Below, one piece after another: positions 26,911-35,575 of a stretch of DNA of 64,000 nucleotides (within the stretch, counting starts at the first letter, position 1; each line of letters begins with the position of its first letter). Under the pieces are notes generated by a model that was given only the letters and a program-made list of their open reading frames with translations, ran no database searches and was not told where the DNA came from. A program made the translations under genes and the position numbers. The DNA comes from an uncultured Alistipes sp. (GTDB lineage Bacteria; Bacteroidota; Bacteroidia; Bacteroidales; Rikenellaceae): the NCBI GenBank assembly GCA_900769405.1, contig CAAGGL010000024.1:1-64000 (forward strand), read 5' to 3'.

Positions 26911-27708
26911 TTATTTAAGCTTAATTAATGTCAAAGTCAACGAGGTTATAGTTACCAGGATCGACAAAACAGATGTTACGGTCGACAACGTGTTACGACC
27001 TTTCTGGTTTACTGTCGAGTTTGCCTGCTTGATCTCGTCGGGATCAACGATAATGATGTCGTTCTGCTGCAAGTAGTAGTAGGGCGACTTGAATACTTCG
27101 GTCGAAGTAGCGTCGAGGTAAGCGATCGTGCGCTGACCATTCTGCTCGCGGATCACGGTAATGCGCTCCTTCACACCATAGTCGGTGATGTCGCCTGCCA
27201 TCGAGAGGGCGTCGAAGAGCGTCACGCGGTCCGAGTTAATCGCAAACTCGCCGGGGCGACCAACCTCACCCAGCACATTGATCTTAAAGTTGAGGAACTG
27301 AATATTCACTACGGGGTCTTTGATGTGACCACCGGTGATCAGTCGCTGCTCGATGTCGGCAGCCAGCTCCGAGCGGGTCATACCTGCGGCCTTGATCTTA
27401 CCGAGCACGGGCATCGAGATGAAACCTGCGTCATCTACCACCTGACCTTGCGCCTGACCGTTGCCGACCTGACCTGCGGTCTGATACGATGTCGCGCTGA
27501 GGTTAAACGGAGCTGCGAGTTCGGCATAGCGGCTGTTAACCGTAACGCTAAGAATGTCCGAGGGTTTGATTTTCAACTCGTACTGATTTACGATTGTTTC
27601 GGGCTGATCAGCTACTGCATCTTGCAGATAGAGAATGCTCTTTTTTTGCGTACCACACGATGCCAACAGCACAGCGGCTGCGACTACCAATAACTTGAAA
27701 GATTTCAT
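26911..27708 (-). CDS. Wza-type polysaccharide export lipoprotein
   Basis: The 265-aa protein has a lipoprotein signal (LLASC at about 15-19), the Poly_export domain (YELKIKPSDILSVTVNSR) and an SLBB region (NVLGEVGRPGEFAI, VTLFDALSMAGDITDYG). It ends in a hydrophobic helix (about 240-262), typical of the Bacteroidota Wza/OPX form. It is the outer-membrane or periplasm-spanning partner of the following Wzc. No glycosyltransferases, flippase or UpxY-type antiterminator genes are adjacent, so this is an isolated export pair. Confidence 0.92.
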   Translation of the reverse strand: MKSFKLLVVAAAVLLASCGTQKKSILYLQDAVADQPETIVNQYELKIKPSDILSVTVNSRYAELAAPFNLSATSYQTAGQVGNGQAQGQVVDDAGFISMPVLGKIKAAGMTRSELAADIEQRLITGGHIKDPVVNIQFLNFKINVLGEVGRPGEFAINSDRVTLFDALSMAGDITDYGVKERITVIREQNGQRTIAYLDATSTEVFKSPYYYLQQNDIIIVDPDEIKQANSTVNQKGRNTLSTVTSVLSILVTITSLTLTLIKLK

Positions 27709-27758
27709 TCTGCGAATGTGTATTTTGAAAAATATACGTTAAACATCATTTTAACACG

Positions 27759-27792
27759 CAAATATACACTTTTTATTCTAAATATAATCAAA
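27759..27792 (-). promoter_or_regulatory. Promoter of the wza-wzc-HAD unit
   Basis: On the minus strand TTTG (27792-27789) and TATATTTG (27766-27759) are separated by 22 nt, about 50 nt upstream of the ATG. No inverted repeats flank it, so there is no sign of an invertible capsule promoter. Confidence 0.6.
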
Positions 27793-27892
27793 GTATCGCA
27801 TCGAATCTACAAATAAACCTTGATGTATTATACGATTGGTCGAAAGTGAGGGGATAAATCTATTTTTGAGGGGCGGATTTTGGCGTTTGGTG

Positions 27893-27923
27893 TTTGTTAA
27901 TTTGTCGGATATTACTACCTTTG
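27893..27923 (+). promoter_or_regulatory. Promoter of the serine hydrolase/TPM/LemA unit
   Basis: TTTG at 27893-27896, a 19-nt spacer and TACCTTTG at 27916-27923; the ATG is 45 nt downstream. It is divergent from the capsule-export promoter. Confidence 0.75.
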
Positions 27924-27968
27924 CGTAATTATAATAAGCACTAACCGAAAAAACATTTATACACAAAA

Positions 27969-29162
27969 ATGAAACGTATCGTTACTTTGTTGGCCGCTGT
28001 ATTGATGGCGACCGTAGTATCGGCGCAGTCGCTCGATAAGGCGTCGCCCGAATCAGTTGGTCTGAATCCCAAAATGCTCGAAGAGGCTGATCGCCTGATC
28101 GAGGAGGCTGCTGCCAAGAAGGATTTCCCGGGTGCAGTGTTTGCAGTTGTTCGCCACGGCAAACTTGTTCATCTGGCGGCATTTGGCGATAAGCAGTGGT
28201 TGCCCGAGAAGGCTCCGATGAAGAAGAATACCATCTTCGATTTGGCATCGGTCAGCAAGCCCACATCGACCGCTGTCTGCACGATGATTCTGGTTGAGCG
28301 CGGCAAGATCCGCCTGACCGATAAGGTGAAGGACTATCTGCCCGGTTTCAAAGGTTATGCAAAAGAGGAGGGCGATACGATCGATATTCGCATTGCCGAT
28401 CTGTTGACTCACTCGTCGGGTCTGCCCGCGTATGCACCCGTTGCTACGGTTGTGGAGCAGGGTGGTGCTAACCCGAAGGCGTTGCTCGACTATATCAAGA
28501 CCTGCTCGCGTTCGTTTGCTCCTAAGAGCCGTTTCCGTTATAGCTGCTTGAACTTCATTACTTTGCAGCATATTTTGGAGGCCGTGACGGGTCAGACTTT
28601 GGCTGAGTTTGCTCAGGAGAACGTATTCGACGTGCTGGGTATGAAGGACACTTCGTATGGTCCGCTCACCGATAAGAATAAGTTAAATCGCGTAGCTCCG
28701 ACCGAGAAGCAGCCCGATGGTACGATCCTGCTGGGTAGCGTTCACGATCCTCTGGCTCGCGTTCTGAACCACGGCAACTCGGGTAATGCAGGTGTATTCT
28801 CGACTGCTGAGGATCTGGCAATTTTGTATGCTGCTCTGCTCAATGGTGGCGAGATCAACGGTCATCGCATTATGGGTCGTCTGACCGTCGATAAGATGTT
28901 CTCGGTGCCTGAGAATGTTAAGCATTTGGGTCGTACGCTGGGTTGGGATAGCTACTCGTCGTATGCAGGCAATAAGGGCGATCTGTTCTCGGAGAAGGCT
29001 GTTTGCCACACGGGTTATACGGGTACGTCGGTAGTTCTCGATCCCGAGAATGATATTGCGATGATTCTGCTGACCAACGCTGTTCACCCCAACGACAGTG
29101 GTCGTACGGGTCGTCTGCGTTCGGCTGTTGCCAACTTGGTTGCAGGCGCAATTATGGACTAA
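27969..29162 (+). CDS. Secreted beta-lactamase-fold serine hydrolase
   Basis: The 397-aa protein has a signal peptide (about 1-20, ending VVSAQS) and a class-C beta-lactamase/esterase fold. The SxxK motif is SVSK in FDLASVSKPTST (about residue 95). The second motif is YSC in FRYSCLNF, where many relatives have YxN. The third motif is HTG in CHTGYTGTSV. Such proteins are peptidases, esterases or peptidoglycan hydrolases more often than antibiotic resistance enzymes. It is the first gene of a same-strand run with TPM, LemA and another serine hydrolase. Confidence 0.88.
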   Translation: MKRIVTLLAAVLMATVVSAQSLDKASPESVGLNPKMLEEADRLIEEAAAKKDFPGAVFAVVRHGKLVHLAAFGDKQWLPEKAPMKKNTIFDLASVSKPTSTAVCTMILVERGKIRLTDKVKDYLPGFKGYAKEEGDTIDIRIADLLTHSSGLPAYAPVATVVEQGGANPKALLDYIKTCSRSFAPKSRFRYSCLNFITLQHILEAVTGQTLAEFAQENVFDVLGMKDTSYGPLTDKNKLNRVAPTEKQPDGTILLGSVHDPLARVLNHGNSGNAGVFSTAEDLAILYAALLNGGEINGHRIMGRLTVDKMFSVPENVKHLGRTLGWDSYSSYAGNKGDLFSEKAVCHTGYTGTSVVLDPENDIAMILLTNAVHPNDSGRTGRLRSAVANLVAGAIMD

Positions 29163-29174
29163 ACATAACGCTGA

Positions 29175-30071
29175 TTGAAGAAGCTGATTTTAAGCCTTTT
29201 GGCACTCTTGGCGACCTCGTTCGTCGCTGAGGCATATACAACGCGCGCGTTAGGCGATATTCCGAATGTGAATGTCGCTGACGCGCGTCGTTTCACAAGT
29301 AACCCCGACGCAATCTTGTCGGCGGCTGCGGTTGACAGTATCGACCGTATGCTCTATGCACTGCGTGAGGAGCGCGCGGCCGAGGTTGCTGTTGTGGCTG
29401 TGGGGTCGATTGGCTCGGCTGACGTTTTCGAGTTCTCGCACTCGCTGTTCCAGCAGTGGGGCATTGGCGAGAAGGATCGCAATAACGGTCTGCTGATATT
29501 CCTTGTGCTCGATCAGCGCGAGATACGATTCATCACGGGTTATGGCGTGGAGGGCGTGTTGCCCGACGCACTGTGCCGCCGAATTCAGGCGCAATATATG
29601 TTGCCCGCGTTCCGTCAGGAGGATTGGGATGCAGGTATGGTTGCGGGAGTTGCGGCGGTCAGCGAGGTGCTACGAGGTAGTGAGTTGTATCTTGGAGCGA
29701 TTGACGATGAGGAGTTTACGCTGAATGATGTGATCGGAATTTTCGTCTCGATGGGTGGTTTCTGGTTGTTGATGTTCGTGGTGATCTATTTGTCGCAACC
29801 CAAGTGCAAACGCTGTGGTAAGCGAAAACTGACCCGCACCAATTCGCGAGTTGTCGAGCGAGGTGTCGATTGGGAGTTCCTCGAAATCACCTATGTCTGC
29901 CGTAAGTGCGGCGCGACACAACAGGGCTTCGAGCGCAAGATCCGCAATCAGGGTCCGACCATCGGCGGCGGTATCGGCGGCGGCATAGGTCGTGGTTTCG
30001 GCGGCGGCAGCTTTGGTGGCGGCTTTGGCGGCGGTTTCTCGGGCGGCGGTGGTGCAGGCTCGCGCTTTTAA
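29175..30071 (+). CDS. TPM-domain membrane protein (YgcG-like) with zinc ribbon and Gly-rich tail
   Basis: It has 298 aa starting at a TTG codon (29175), chosen because it begins an ideal signal peptide (MKKLILSLLALLATSFVAEA). The TPM domain spans about 45-170 (NNGLLIFLVLDQREIRFITGYGVEG is the core). One transmembrane helix is at about 193-212. Two Cys pairs (CKRCGK and CRKCGA) form a zinc ribbon, and the tail is Gly/Phe-rich. TPM proteins occur next to LemA, as here, and are thought to act in membrane or photosystem protein maintenance; the bacterial role is unclear. Confidence 0.85.
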   Translation: MKKLILSLLALLATSFVAEAYTTRALGDIPNVNVADARRFTSNPDAILSAAAVDSIDRMLYALREERAAEVAVVAVGSIGSADVFEFSHSLFQQWGIGEKDRNNGLLIFLVLDQREIRFITGYGVEGVLPDALCRRIQAQYMLPAFRQEDWDAGMVAGVAAVSEVLRGSELYLGAIDDEEFTLNDVIGIFVSMGGFWLLMFVVIYLSQPKCKRCGKRKLTRTNSRVVERGVDWEFLEITYVCRKCGATQQGFERKIRNQGPTIGGGIGGGIGRGFGGGSFGGGFGGGFSGGGGAGSRF

Positions 30072-30108
30072 TTAGAAATAAGTGTAACAGAAAATAGAAA
30101 AAAGGACT

Positions 30109-30687
30109 ATGAAAAAAGGTATTATTGGAATTGTCGTGGTGGCTGTGTTGGCTATCTGGGCATACTCGGGTTACAATGGTCTGGTCGAGAAGGACGAGGC
30201 TGTTGCTAATAAGTGGGCGGCTGTTGAGGCTGACTATCAGCGTCGTGCCGACCTGATTCCCAACCTCGTAGCGACGGTTAAGGGCTATGCCGAGCACGAG
30301 AGCTCGACGTTGCAGGGCGTAACCGAGGCTCGCACGAAGGCTACATCGGTTCAGTTGAATGTTGAGGATCTGACCGAGGAGAATATGAAGGCATACCAGC
30401 AGGCGCAGAGCGAGGTTTCGTCGGCTTTGGGTCGTTTGATCGCTGTTGCCGAGAGCTATCCCGACTTGAAGGCCAACGAAAATTTCCGCGATTTGCAGGT
30501 TCAGTTGGAGGGCACGGAGAATCGTATTTCGGTGTCGCGCAAGGAGTTCAACAATGCAGTGCAGACCTATAACGTTGCAGTTCGTCGTTTCCCGATGAAC
30601 CTGTTGGCGTCGGTATTTGGTTTCGATCGCAAGGCTGCGTTCTCGGCAGACGAGGGTGCAGAGAAGGCTCCGACGGTTGAGTTCTAA
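30109..30687 (+). CDS. lemA: LemA family protein
   Basis: The 192-aa protein has an N-terminal membrane helix (about 5-23) followed by a long helical domain. Canonical features include the KWAAVEADYQRRADLIPNLV segment, where the DLIPNLV motif is the family hallmark, and LKANENFRDLQVQLEGTENRI. It is predicted to have its bulk outside the cytoplasm and usually pairs with TPM-domain proteins, which is the arrangement here (37 bp downstream). The biochemical function is unknown. Confidence 0.95.
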   Translation: MKKGIIGIVVVAVLAIWAYSGYNGLVEKDEAVANKWAAVEADYQRRADLIPNLVATVKGYAEHESSTLQGVTEARTKATSVQLNVEDLTEENMKAYQQAQSEVSSALGRLIAVAESYPDLKANENFRDLQVQLEGTENRISVSRKEFNNAVQTYNVAVRRFPMNLLASVFGFDRKAAFSADEGAEKAPTVEF

Positions 30688-30726
30688 AATGAAACAAACA
30701 TCAAAAAAACTAATAAACATTCAAAG

Positions 30727-32205
30727 ATGAAGAAAATTTTACTCTATCTGTCGGCATTCTTGCTGGCATCGTGCGTGATGGTGTCGTGCGACGACAAACC
30801 GACTCCCGATCCCGAACCCACACCTTCTAAGCCTAAGACGGGTAACGAGATCACTATGATGACGGTTGCTCCTGCGAAGAATGCGGGTTTGACATCGGTT
30901 TGCACCGCGTTCTTGTTGTCGGACACCTACAACATCACCGTTCCGGTGGGTTACAACATCGGTCAGATGGTATTCGACTTCAAGGTGTCGGAGGGTGCAA
31001 AGGTGACTCTCGGCGCAACCACTAACGAGGTTGTTTCGGGCGAGACCAAGATCGACGCATCGAAGTTGTTCTACGTGACCGTAACGGCTGAGAATGGCTC
31101 GAAGAAGCAGTACTATGTCGATGTTCGTAACGGCGTTGCGGCGTTCGATAAGAAGGTACTGACCTTTATGAAGAACTACAATCTGCCGGGTATGTCGGTA
31201 TCGGTTGCCGACAAGGGTAAGTTGGTTTACTCGCGTGGTTACGGTTATGCTGATAAGGAGAACCGCGAGCGTATGGATCGTGGTCATATGTTGCGTCTGG
31301 CGAGTGTGTCGAAGCCTTTCTGCTCGATGTCGATCCAGCGTCTGATTGACGAGGGTAAGCTCTCGCTGACCGACAAACCGTTTGCTGAGGGTGGTATCTT
31401 GGCTGAGGACTTCCCCGAGATCAAGGCAGGTAACGAGAACATCACTATCCGCAACCTCTTGGAGCACCAGAATGGTTGGAATGACAACGCTGATCCTTAC
31501 GACCCGATGTTCTCGTCGGCAACCAACGGTATGTCGTCGGAAGAGACCATTGCGTATGCATTGAAGCGTTATGGTTTCAGCGATACTCCGGGCACGAAGT
31601 ATAACTACTCGAACTTGGGTTACTGCATCTTGGGTCGCGTGGTTGAGAAGATTTCGGGTATGGAGTATGAGGACTTTATGAAGCAGCAGGTTACCGAGCC
31701 CGCAGGTTGCTACACCATTCAGGTTAGCTCGGATACCAAGGCGAAGCGCAAGCCGAAGGAGTGTGTATTCTACGCTCCGAGCGGTTACAACGCTTATGGT
31801 AAGAATATGAAGCGTCTGGATTCGTGCGGTGGTCTGATGGCATCGACCGATGACTTGGTTCGTATGTGCTCGGCTATCGACGGTTTTGACGGCTATCCCG
31901 AGATCTTCCCGCAGTCAACTTTGGATCGTATGTTCACCCCCTCAGCAGCGTATAATCGTTACGGTCTGGGTTGGCGTATGAACCACTCGTCGTTGCTGCC
32001 CGGCTGTATGTATCACACGGGTAATATCGCAGGTACCGCATCGTTGATGATTCGCGGTGGCGACGGTCACCACATCGCATTGGTGAACAACTCGCGTACC
32101 TACAACGACTATAATGGTACAAGCCTCGATACCGCTCAGATCATCTTGGGCGATGAGTTGTGGGACTTCCGCTCACTGCCGACCGAGGATCTGTTCGACA
32201 AGTAG
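30727..32205 (+). CDS. Lipoprotein with DUF5018-like domain and serine-hydrolase domain
   Basis: The 492-aa protein has a lipoprotein signal (MVSC, Cys at about 21) and a Pro-rich spacer. A beta-sandwich module at about 40-135 (TVAPAKNAGLTSVCTAFLL..., KKQYYVDVRNG) resembles the DUF5018-type domains. A class-C beta-lactamase-fold catalytic domain follows: SVSK in LRLASVSKPF, YSN in YNYSNLGYCILG, and HTG in YHTGNIAGTAS. It is likely a surface-exposed peptidase or esterase. The N-terminal module resembles that of the CotH-type lipoprotein at 49423. It is the last gene of the run and is closed by a strong terminator. Confidence 0.85.
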   Translation: MKKILLYLSAFLLASCVMVSCDDKPTPDPEPTPSKPKTGNEITMMTVAPAKNAGLTSVCTAFLLSDTYNITVPVGYNIGQMVFDFKVSEGAKVTLGATTNEVVSGETKIDASKLFYVTVTAENGSKKQYYVDVRNGVAAFDKKVLTFMKNYNLPGMSVSVADKGKLVYSRGYGYADKENRERMDRGHMLRLASVSKPFCSMSIQRLIDEGKLSLTDKPFAEGGILAEDFPEIKAGNENITIRNLLEHQNGWNDNADPYDPMFSSATNGMSSEETIAYALKRYGFSDTPGTKYNYSNLGYCILGRVVEKISGMEYEDFMKQQVTEPAGCYTIQVSSDTKAKRKPKECVFYAPSGYNAYGKNMKRLDSCGGLMASTDDLVRMCSAIDGFDGYPEIFPQSTLDRMFTPSAAYNRYGLGWRMNHSSLLPGCMYHTGNIAGTASLMIRGGDGHHIALVNNSRTYNDYNGTSLDTAQIILGDELWDFRSLPTEDLFDK

Positions 32206-32226
32206 TCCGACGGTTAGGTGTATAAC

Positions 32227-32263
32227 AAAAGGCGTAACGCACAATCGCGTTACGCCTTTTTTA
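32227..32263. terminator. Bidirectional terminator between the lipoprotein and sufS
   Basis: AAAAGGCGTAACGC (32227-32240) is perfectly complementary to GCGTTACGCCTTTT (32247-32260), with T runs on both strands. It can stop both converging transcripts. Confidence 0.92.
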
Positions 32264-32281
32264 TGTTTGAGAATTGGGTTT

Positions 32282-33499
32282 TTATCGCAACATACGCGCC
32301 GCACGACGTACACCCTCGACCAGACGGTCAATCTCCTCGCGGGTATTGTAGAGCGCAAACGATGCGCGACACATACCCGTCACACCGTAGTGTTTCATCA
32401 CGGGCTCGGCGCAGTGCTGTCCCGTGCGGATAGCAATGCCCAGCTTGTCGAGAATCATACCAACGTCATAGTGATGTGCGCCCTCGATGTTGAACGAGCA
32501 GATTGCGCACTTCGCGTCAGCCTCGCCATAGATTCGCAGTCCGTCGATCGAGCGGAGTGATGCAGTAGCATAGTCGAGCAGATCGCGCTCGTGAACTGCA
32601 ACTACCGCCGAATCAAGCGATTGTAGCCACTTGATCGCGCGCGCCAAACCAATCGCACCTATAAAATTAGCCGTACCTGCCTCGAATTTGAGGGGCAGCG
32701 GAGCGAATGTCGTGCGCTCGAACGAAACGCGATCGACCATATCTCCGCCACTCATATACGGGGGCATTGCATCGAGCAACTGCTCCTTGCCGTAGAGTAC
32801 GCCAATGCCCGTCGGACCGTAGAGTTTGTGTCCCGAGAATGCATAGAAATCGCAATCCAACGCCTGCACATCGACACCTCCGTGCACCACGCCCTGACAA
32901 CCATCAACCATCACAACTGCACCTGCCGAGTGCGCCGCATCGATCACACGACGCAGATCGGGCATAGTGCCCAATGTGTTCGACGCCTGAGTGATAGCAA
33001 CCAACTTAGTGCGTTCGTCGAGCAACTCGCCCAGACGCTCATAGCAGACCTCGCCACGGTCGTCGAAAGGCAGAACGCGCAACTGTGCACCACGTCGCTG
33101 GGCAGCCAACTGCCACGGCACGATGTTCGAGTGGTGCTCCATCTCGCTGACCACAATGTTGTCGCCCTCGTGCAGGAACTTCTCGCTCCACGCCTGTGCC
33201 ACGAGGTTGATCGAGGCCGTCGCACCCGCCGTAAAGACGATCTCGGTGCGCGACTCGGCGCCGATAAACGCACGCACGCGCTCGCGAGCCTGCTCATAGA
33301 GGTCGGTGGTCTGCTCCGAGAGGAAGTGAACGCCACGATGAATATTGGCATTCAACTCACGATGCAGACGGTCGATTTCGTCGATCACGCACAGCGGTTT
33401 TTGCGCCGTCGCGCCGCTATCCAGATAGACGAGCGGGCGGCCGTGCACCTCGCGTGCAAGGATCGGAAACTCTTCGCGTATGGCTTTCAGGTCAAACAT
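32282..33499 (-). CDS. sufS: Cysteine desulfurase of the SUF system
   Basis: A PLP enzyme (405 aa) that takes sulfur from cysteine for Fe-S cluster assembly. The PLP Lys lies in YAFSGHKLYGPTGIGVLYG (about 225). The catalytic Cys is in IRTGQHCAEPVMKHYG (about 360). TEIVFTAGATASINLVA and HHSNIVPWQ are group-II (SufS/CsdA) signatures. It is the last gene of sufBCDS and starts 3 bp after sufD. No sufE or sufU sulfur-acceptor gene is present nearby. Confidence 0.96.
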   Translation of the reverse strand: MFDLKAIREEFPILAREVHGRPLVYLDSGATAQKPLCVIDEIDRLHRELNANIHRGVHFLSEQTTDLYEQARERVRAFIGAESRTEIVFTAGATASINLVAQAWSEKFLHEGDNIVVSEMEHHSNIVPWQLAAQRRGAQLRVLPFDDRGEVCYERLGELLDERTKLVAITQASNTLGTMPDLRRVIDAAHSAGAVVMVDGCQGVVHGGVDVQALDCDFYAFSGHKLYGPTGIGVLYGKEQLLDAMPPYMSGGDMVDRVSFERTTFAPLPLKFEAGTANFIGAIGLARAIKWLQSLDSAVVAVHERDLLDYATASLRSIDGLRIYGEADAKCAICSFNIEGAHHYDVGMILDKLGIAIRTGQHCAEPVMKHYGVTGMCRASFALYNTREEIDRLVEGVRRAARMLR

Positions 33500-33502
33500 A
33501 TA

Positions 33503-34798
33503 TTACATTTTCTCCAATTTCTTGGCTGTCAATTCGCTGATATAGCGACACATATTCGGGCAACCGCAGTGCTGCACCACGTCGTAAGCAAATCCCTCGA
33601 TCTGCAAACGGCGCGCCTGCTGCTCGCTCAATCCGCGCTGACGCATATAGTAGATCGCCTCGTCGTCCAGCTGACCGACCGTTGCTCCGTGCGTACACTT
33701 CACATCGTCGGCATAGATCTCCAACTGCGGCTGAGTGAAGATTCGAGCCGTATCGCTCAGCAAGAGGTTGCGACTCTGCTGCTGGGCGTCGGTGTGCTGC
33801 GCGTCTTGCGCAACATAGACCATACCCGCAAACGAACCCATCGCCGTGCCAGATGCAACGCCCTTGACGAGCGAGTAGCTGCGGCAGTCGGGCGCGAGGT
33901 GACGTGCGGCCATATTGATGTCGCAATGTTCCTCGCCACTGCAAAGGTACAACGCCCAAACGTCGCTCACGGCCTCAGGCTCGGTCAGCGCGGTGTTGTA
34001 AGCGGCGCGTACATATCCGTCGCCCGTCTTGCAGCACATCGTCGCGCAGTGGCTCTTACCCGTCTGGGTGATATAGTTATTATTTACGATCGAACAATTC
34101 TGCTGTAAATCATAGAGTTCGGTAATCTGAATGTCGGCCGCCTCGCCAACGATCGCCTCGCGTGTGAAACCAACCACGATGCGACCTGTACCCTCCGAGC
34201 GGTGGGTGACGATCACCTCGCCGTGAGCGCTCTCTTCGGCCACAACCAACGCCTGCGCAAAGCACATCTCGGCCTCGCCGTCGGTATGGTAGGCACTGTC
34301 GATCACAATCGGCGACTGCATCTCCACACCCGCAGGCAGGTAGATGAAAGCGCCGTCTTGTACAAACATTCTTGTCAAGGCGGTCGGTGCATCGCTCATA
34401 TCGGCTGCCGAGTCGAGCCACTTCTCGACCATCGCGCCATACTCTGACGAGCAAGCCGCCGCGCGCAACGAGCCATAGACAGCGCCCTCGGCACTCACCT
34501 TCAACGCCTCGGTCGCCGCACGTCCATTGCGCAACTCAACGCGATATGCGTCAGCCTCGGGCAGCAGGGGAGTTGGGTCGGGGTGGCGTCGCGCCACGAA
34601 ATACTGCTCCCATTCGCCCTCTACTAATCGCTCGATGTTGCTATGCAAGTACTGTTCCTGCTTGGCAGTGGGCAGACCTTGCAGATTGAGCGAGGCAGCG
34701 GCATCACTACGGCGGGCATTGAACCACACGGGCAGTCCCTCGCCGATGATGTCGATGTTCGACAGATAGTTATCGAGTAAATTCTGTTTTGTTGGCAT
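33503..34798 (-). CDS. sufD: Fe-S cluster assembly scaffold protein SufD
   Basis: The 431-aa protein forms the SufBC2D scaffold with SufB and SufC. The conserved C-terminal beta-helix region is clear: LRHDNxQ-like segments replaced by AARHLAPDCRSYSLVKGVASG, then the signature DDVKCTHGATVGQLDDEAIYYMRQRG. The N-terminal part is divergent, as is usual in SufD. It lies 11 bp after sufC and 3 bp before sufS in one operon. Confidence 0.93.
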   Translation of the reverse strand: MPTKQNLLDNYLSNIDIIGEGLPVWFNARRSDAAASLNLQGLPTAKQEQYLHSNIERLVEGEWEQYFVARRHPDPTPLLPEADAYRVELRNGRAATEALKVSAEGAVYGSLRAAACSSEYGAMVEKWLDSAADMSDAPTALTRMFVQDGAFIYLPAGVEMQSPIVIDSAYHTDGEAEMCFAQALVVAEESAHGEVIVTHRSEGTGRIVVGFTREAIVGEAADIQITELYDLQQNCSIVNNNYITQTGKSHCATMCCKTGDGYVRAAYNTALTEPEAVSDVWALYLCSGEEHCDINMAARHLAPDCRSYSLVKGVASGTAMGSFAGMVYVAQDAQHTDAQQQSRNLLLSDTARIFTQPQLEIYADDVKCTHGATVGQLDDEAIYYMRQRGLSEQQARRLQIEGFAYDVVQHCGCPNMCRYISELTAKKLEKM

Positions 34799-34809
34799 AC
34801 TCGCGCGAC

Positions 34810-35559
34810 TTATTGGTAATCGTTAATGAGCCAGTCGTAACCCTCGGCTTCGAGCTTCAAAGCCAGCGACTTATCGCCCGTGTGAATGATTCGACCCTTG
34901 TACAGAACGTGTACGAAATCGGGCACGATGTAATCCAACAGACGCTGATAGTGGGTGATCACGACGGTCGCATTTTCGGGTGTATGGAGCTTGGTCACAC
35001 CCGTCGCCACGATGCGCAGTGCGTCGATATCCAGACCCGAGTCGGTCTCGTCCAGAATAGCCAATTTCGGATCGAGCATCGCCATCTGGAAGATCTCGTT
35101 CTTCTTCTTCTCACCGCCCGAGAAACCCTCGTTCACCGAGCGACTTGTGAGCTTCGAGCTGAGCTCCACAACGGCGCTCTTCTCGCGCATCAATTTGAGG
35201 AACTCGCCCGCTGTCAGGGGGTCGAGACCACGGTGTTTGCGCTGCTCGTTCACGGCCATCTTCATAAAGTTCGACATCGTAACGCCCGGAATCTCAACCG
35301 GATACTGAAAACCAAGGAACAAACCCTCGCGAGCGCGCTCTTCGATCGACATCTCCAAAAGGTTCTGTCCGCAGAAAGTCACCTCGCCTTCGGTCACTTC
35401 GAACTTCTCGTTACCCGCCAATACCGATGCCAACGTACTCTTACCCGAGCCGTTGGGACCCATAATGGCGTGCACTTCGCCTGCACGAACTTCGAGGTTG
35501 ATACCTCGTAATATCTCCTTGCCGCCTACGTTGGCGTGCAAATTCTTAACGCTTAACAT
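34810..35559 (-). CDS. sufC: SufC ATPase of the SUF Fe-S assembly system
   Basis: An ABC-type ATPase of 249 aa. Walker A is GPNGSGKSTL (about 35-44), the SufC-type signature is SGGEKKKNEIFQMA (about 149-162), and Walker B is LAILDETDSGLDIDA. The KKKNE sequence after the signature distinguishes SufC from transport ATPases. It powers conformational changes in SufB/SufD during cluster assembly. It sits between sufB and sufD. Confidence 0.97.
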   Translation of the reverse strand: MLSVKNLHANVGGKEILRGINLEVRAGEVHAIMGPNGSGKSTLASVLAGNEKFEVTEGEVTFCGQNLLEMSIEERAREGLFLGFQYPVEIPGVTMSNFMKMAVNEQRKHRGLDPLTAGEFLKLMREKSAVVELSSKLTSRSVNEGFSGGEKKKNEIFQMAMLDPKLAILDETDSGLDIDALRIVATGVTKLHTPENATVVITHYQRLLDYIVPDFVHVLYKGRIIHTGDKSLALKLEAEGYDWLINDYQ

Positions 35560-35575
35560 ATATTGTATCTATTTT

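Noticed and set aside
27709..27968. Invertible promoter for the capsule-export genes
   Set aside because: No pair of inverted repeats flanks the promoter and no recombinase gene is nearby.
27969..29162. Antibiotic-resistance beta-lactamase
   Set aside because: The fold is shared by many esterases and peptidases, and the second motif (YSC) and operon context argue for an envelope enzyme.
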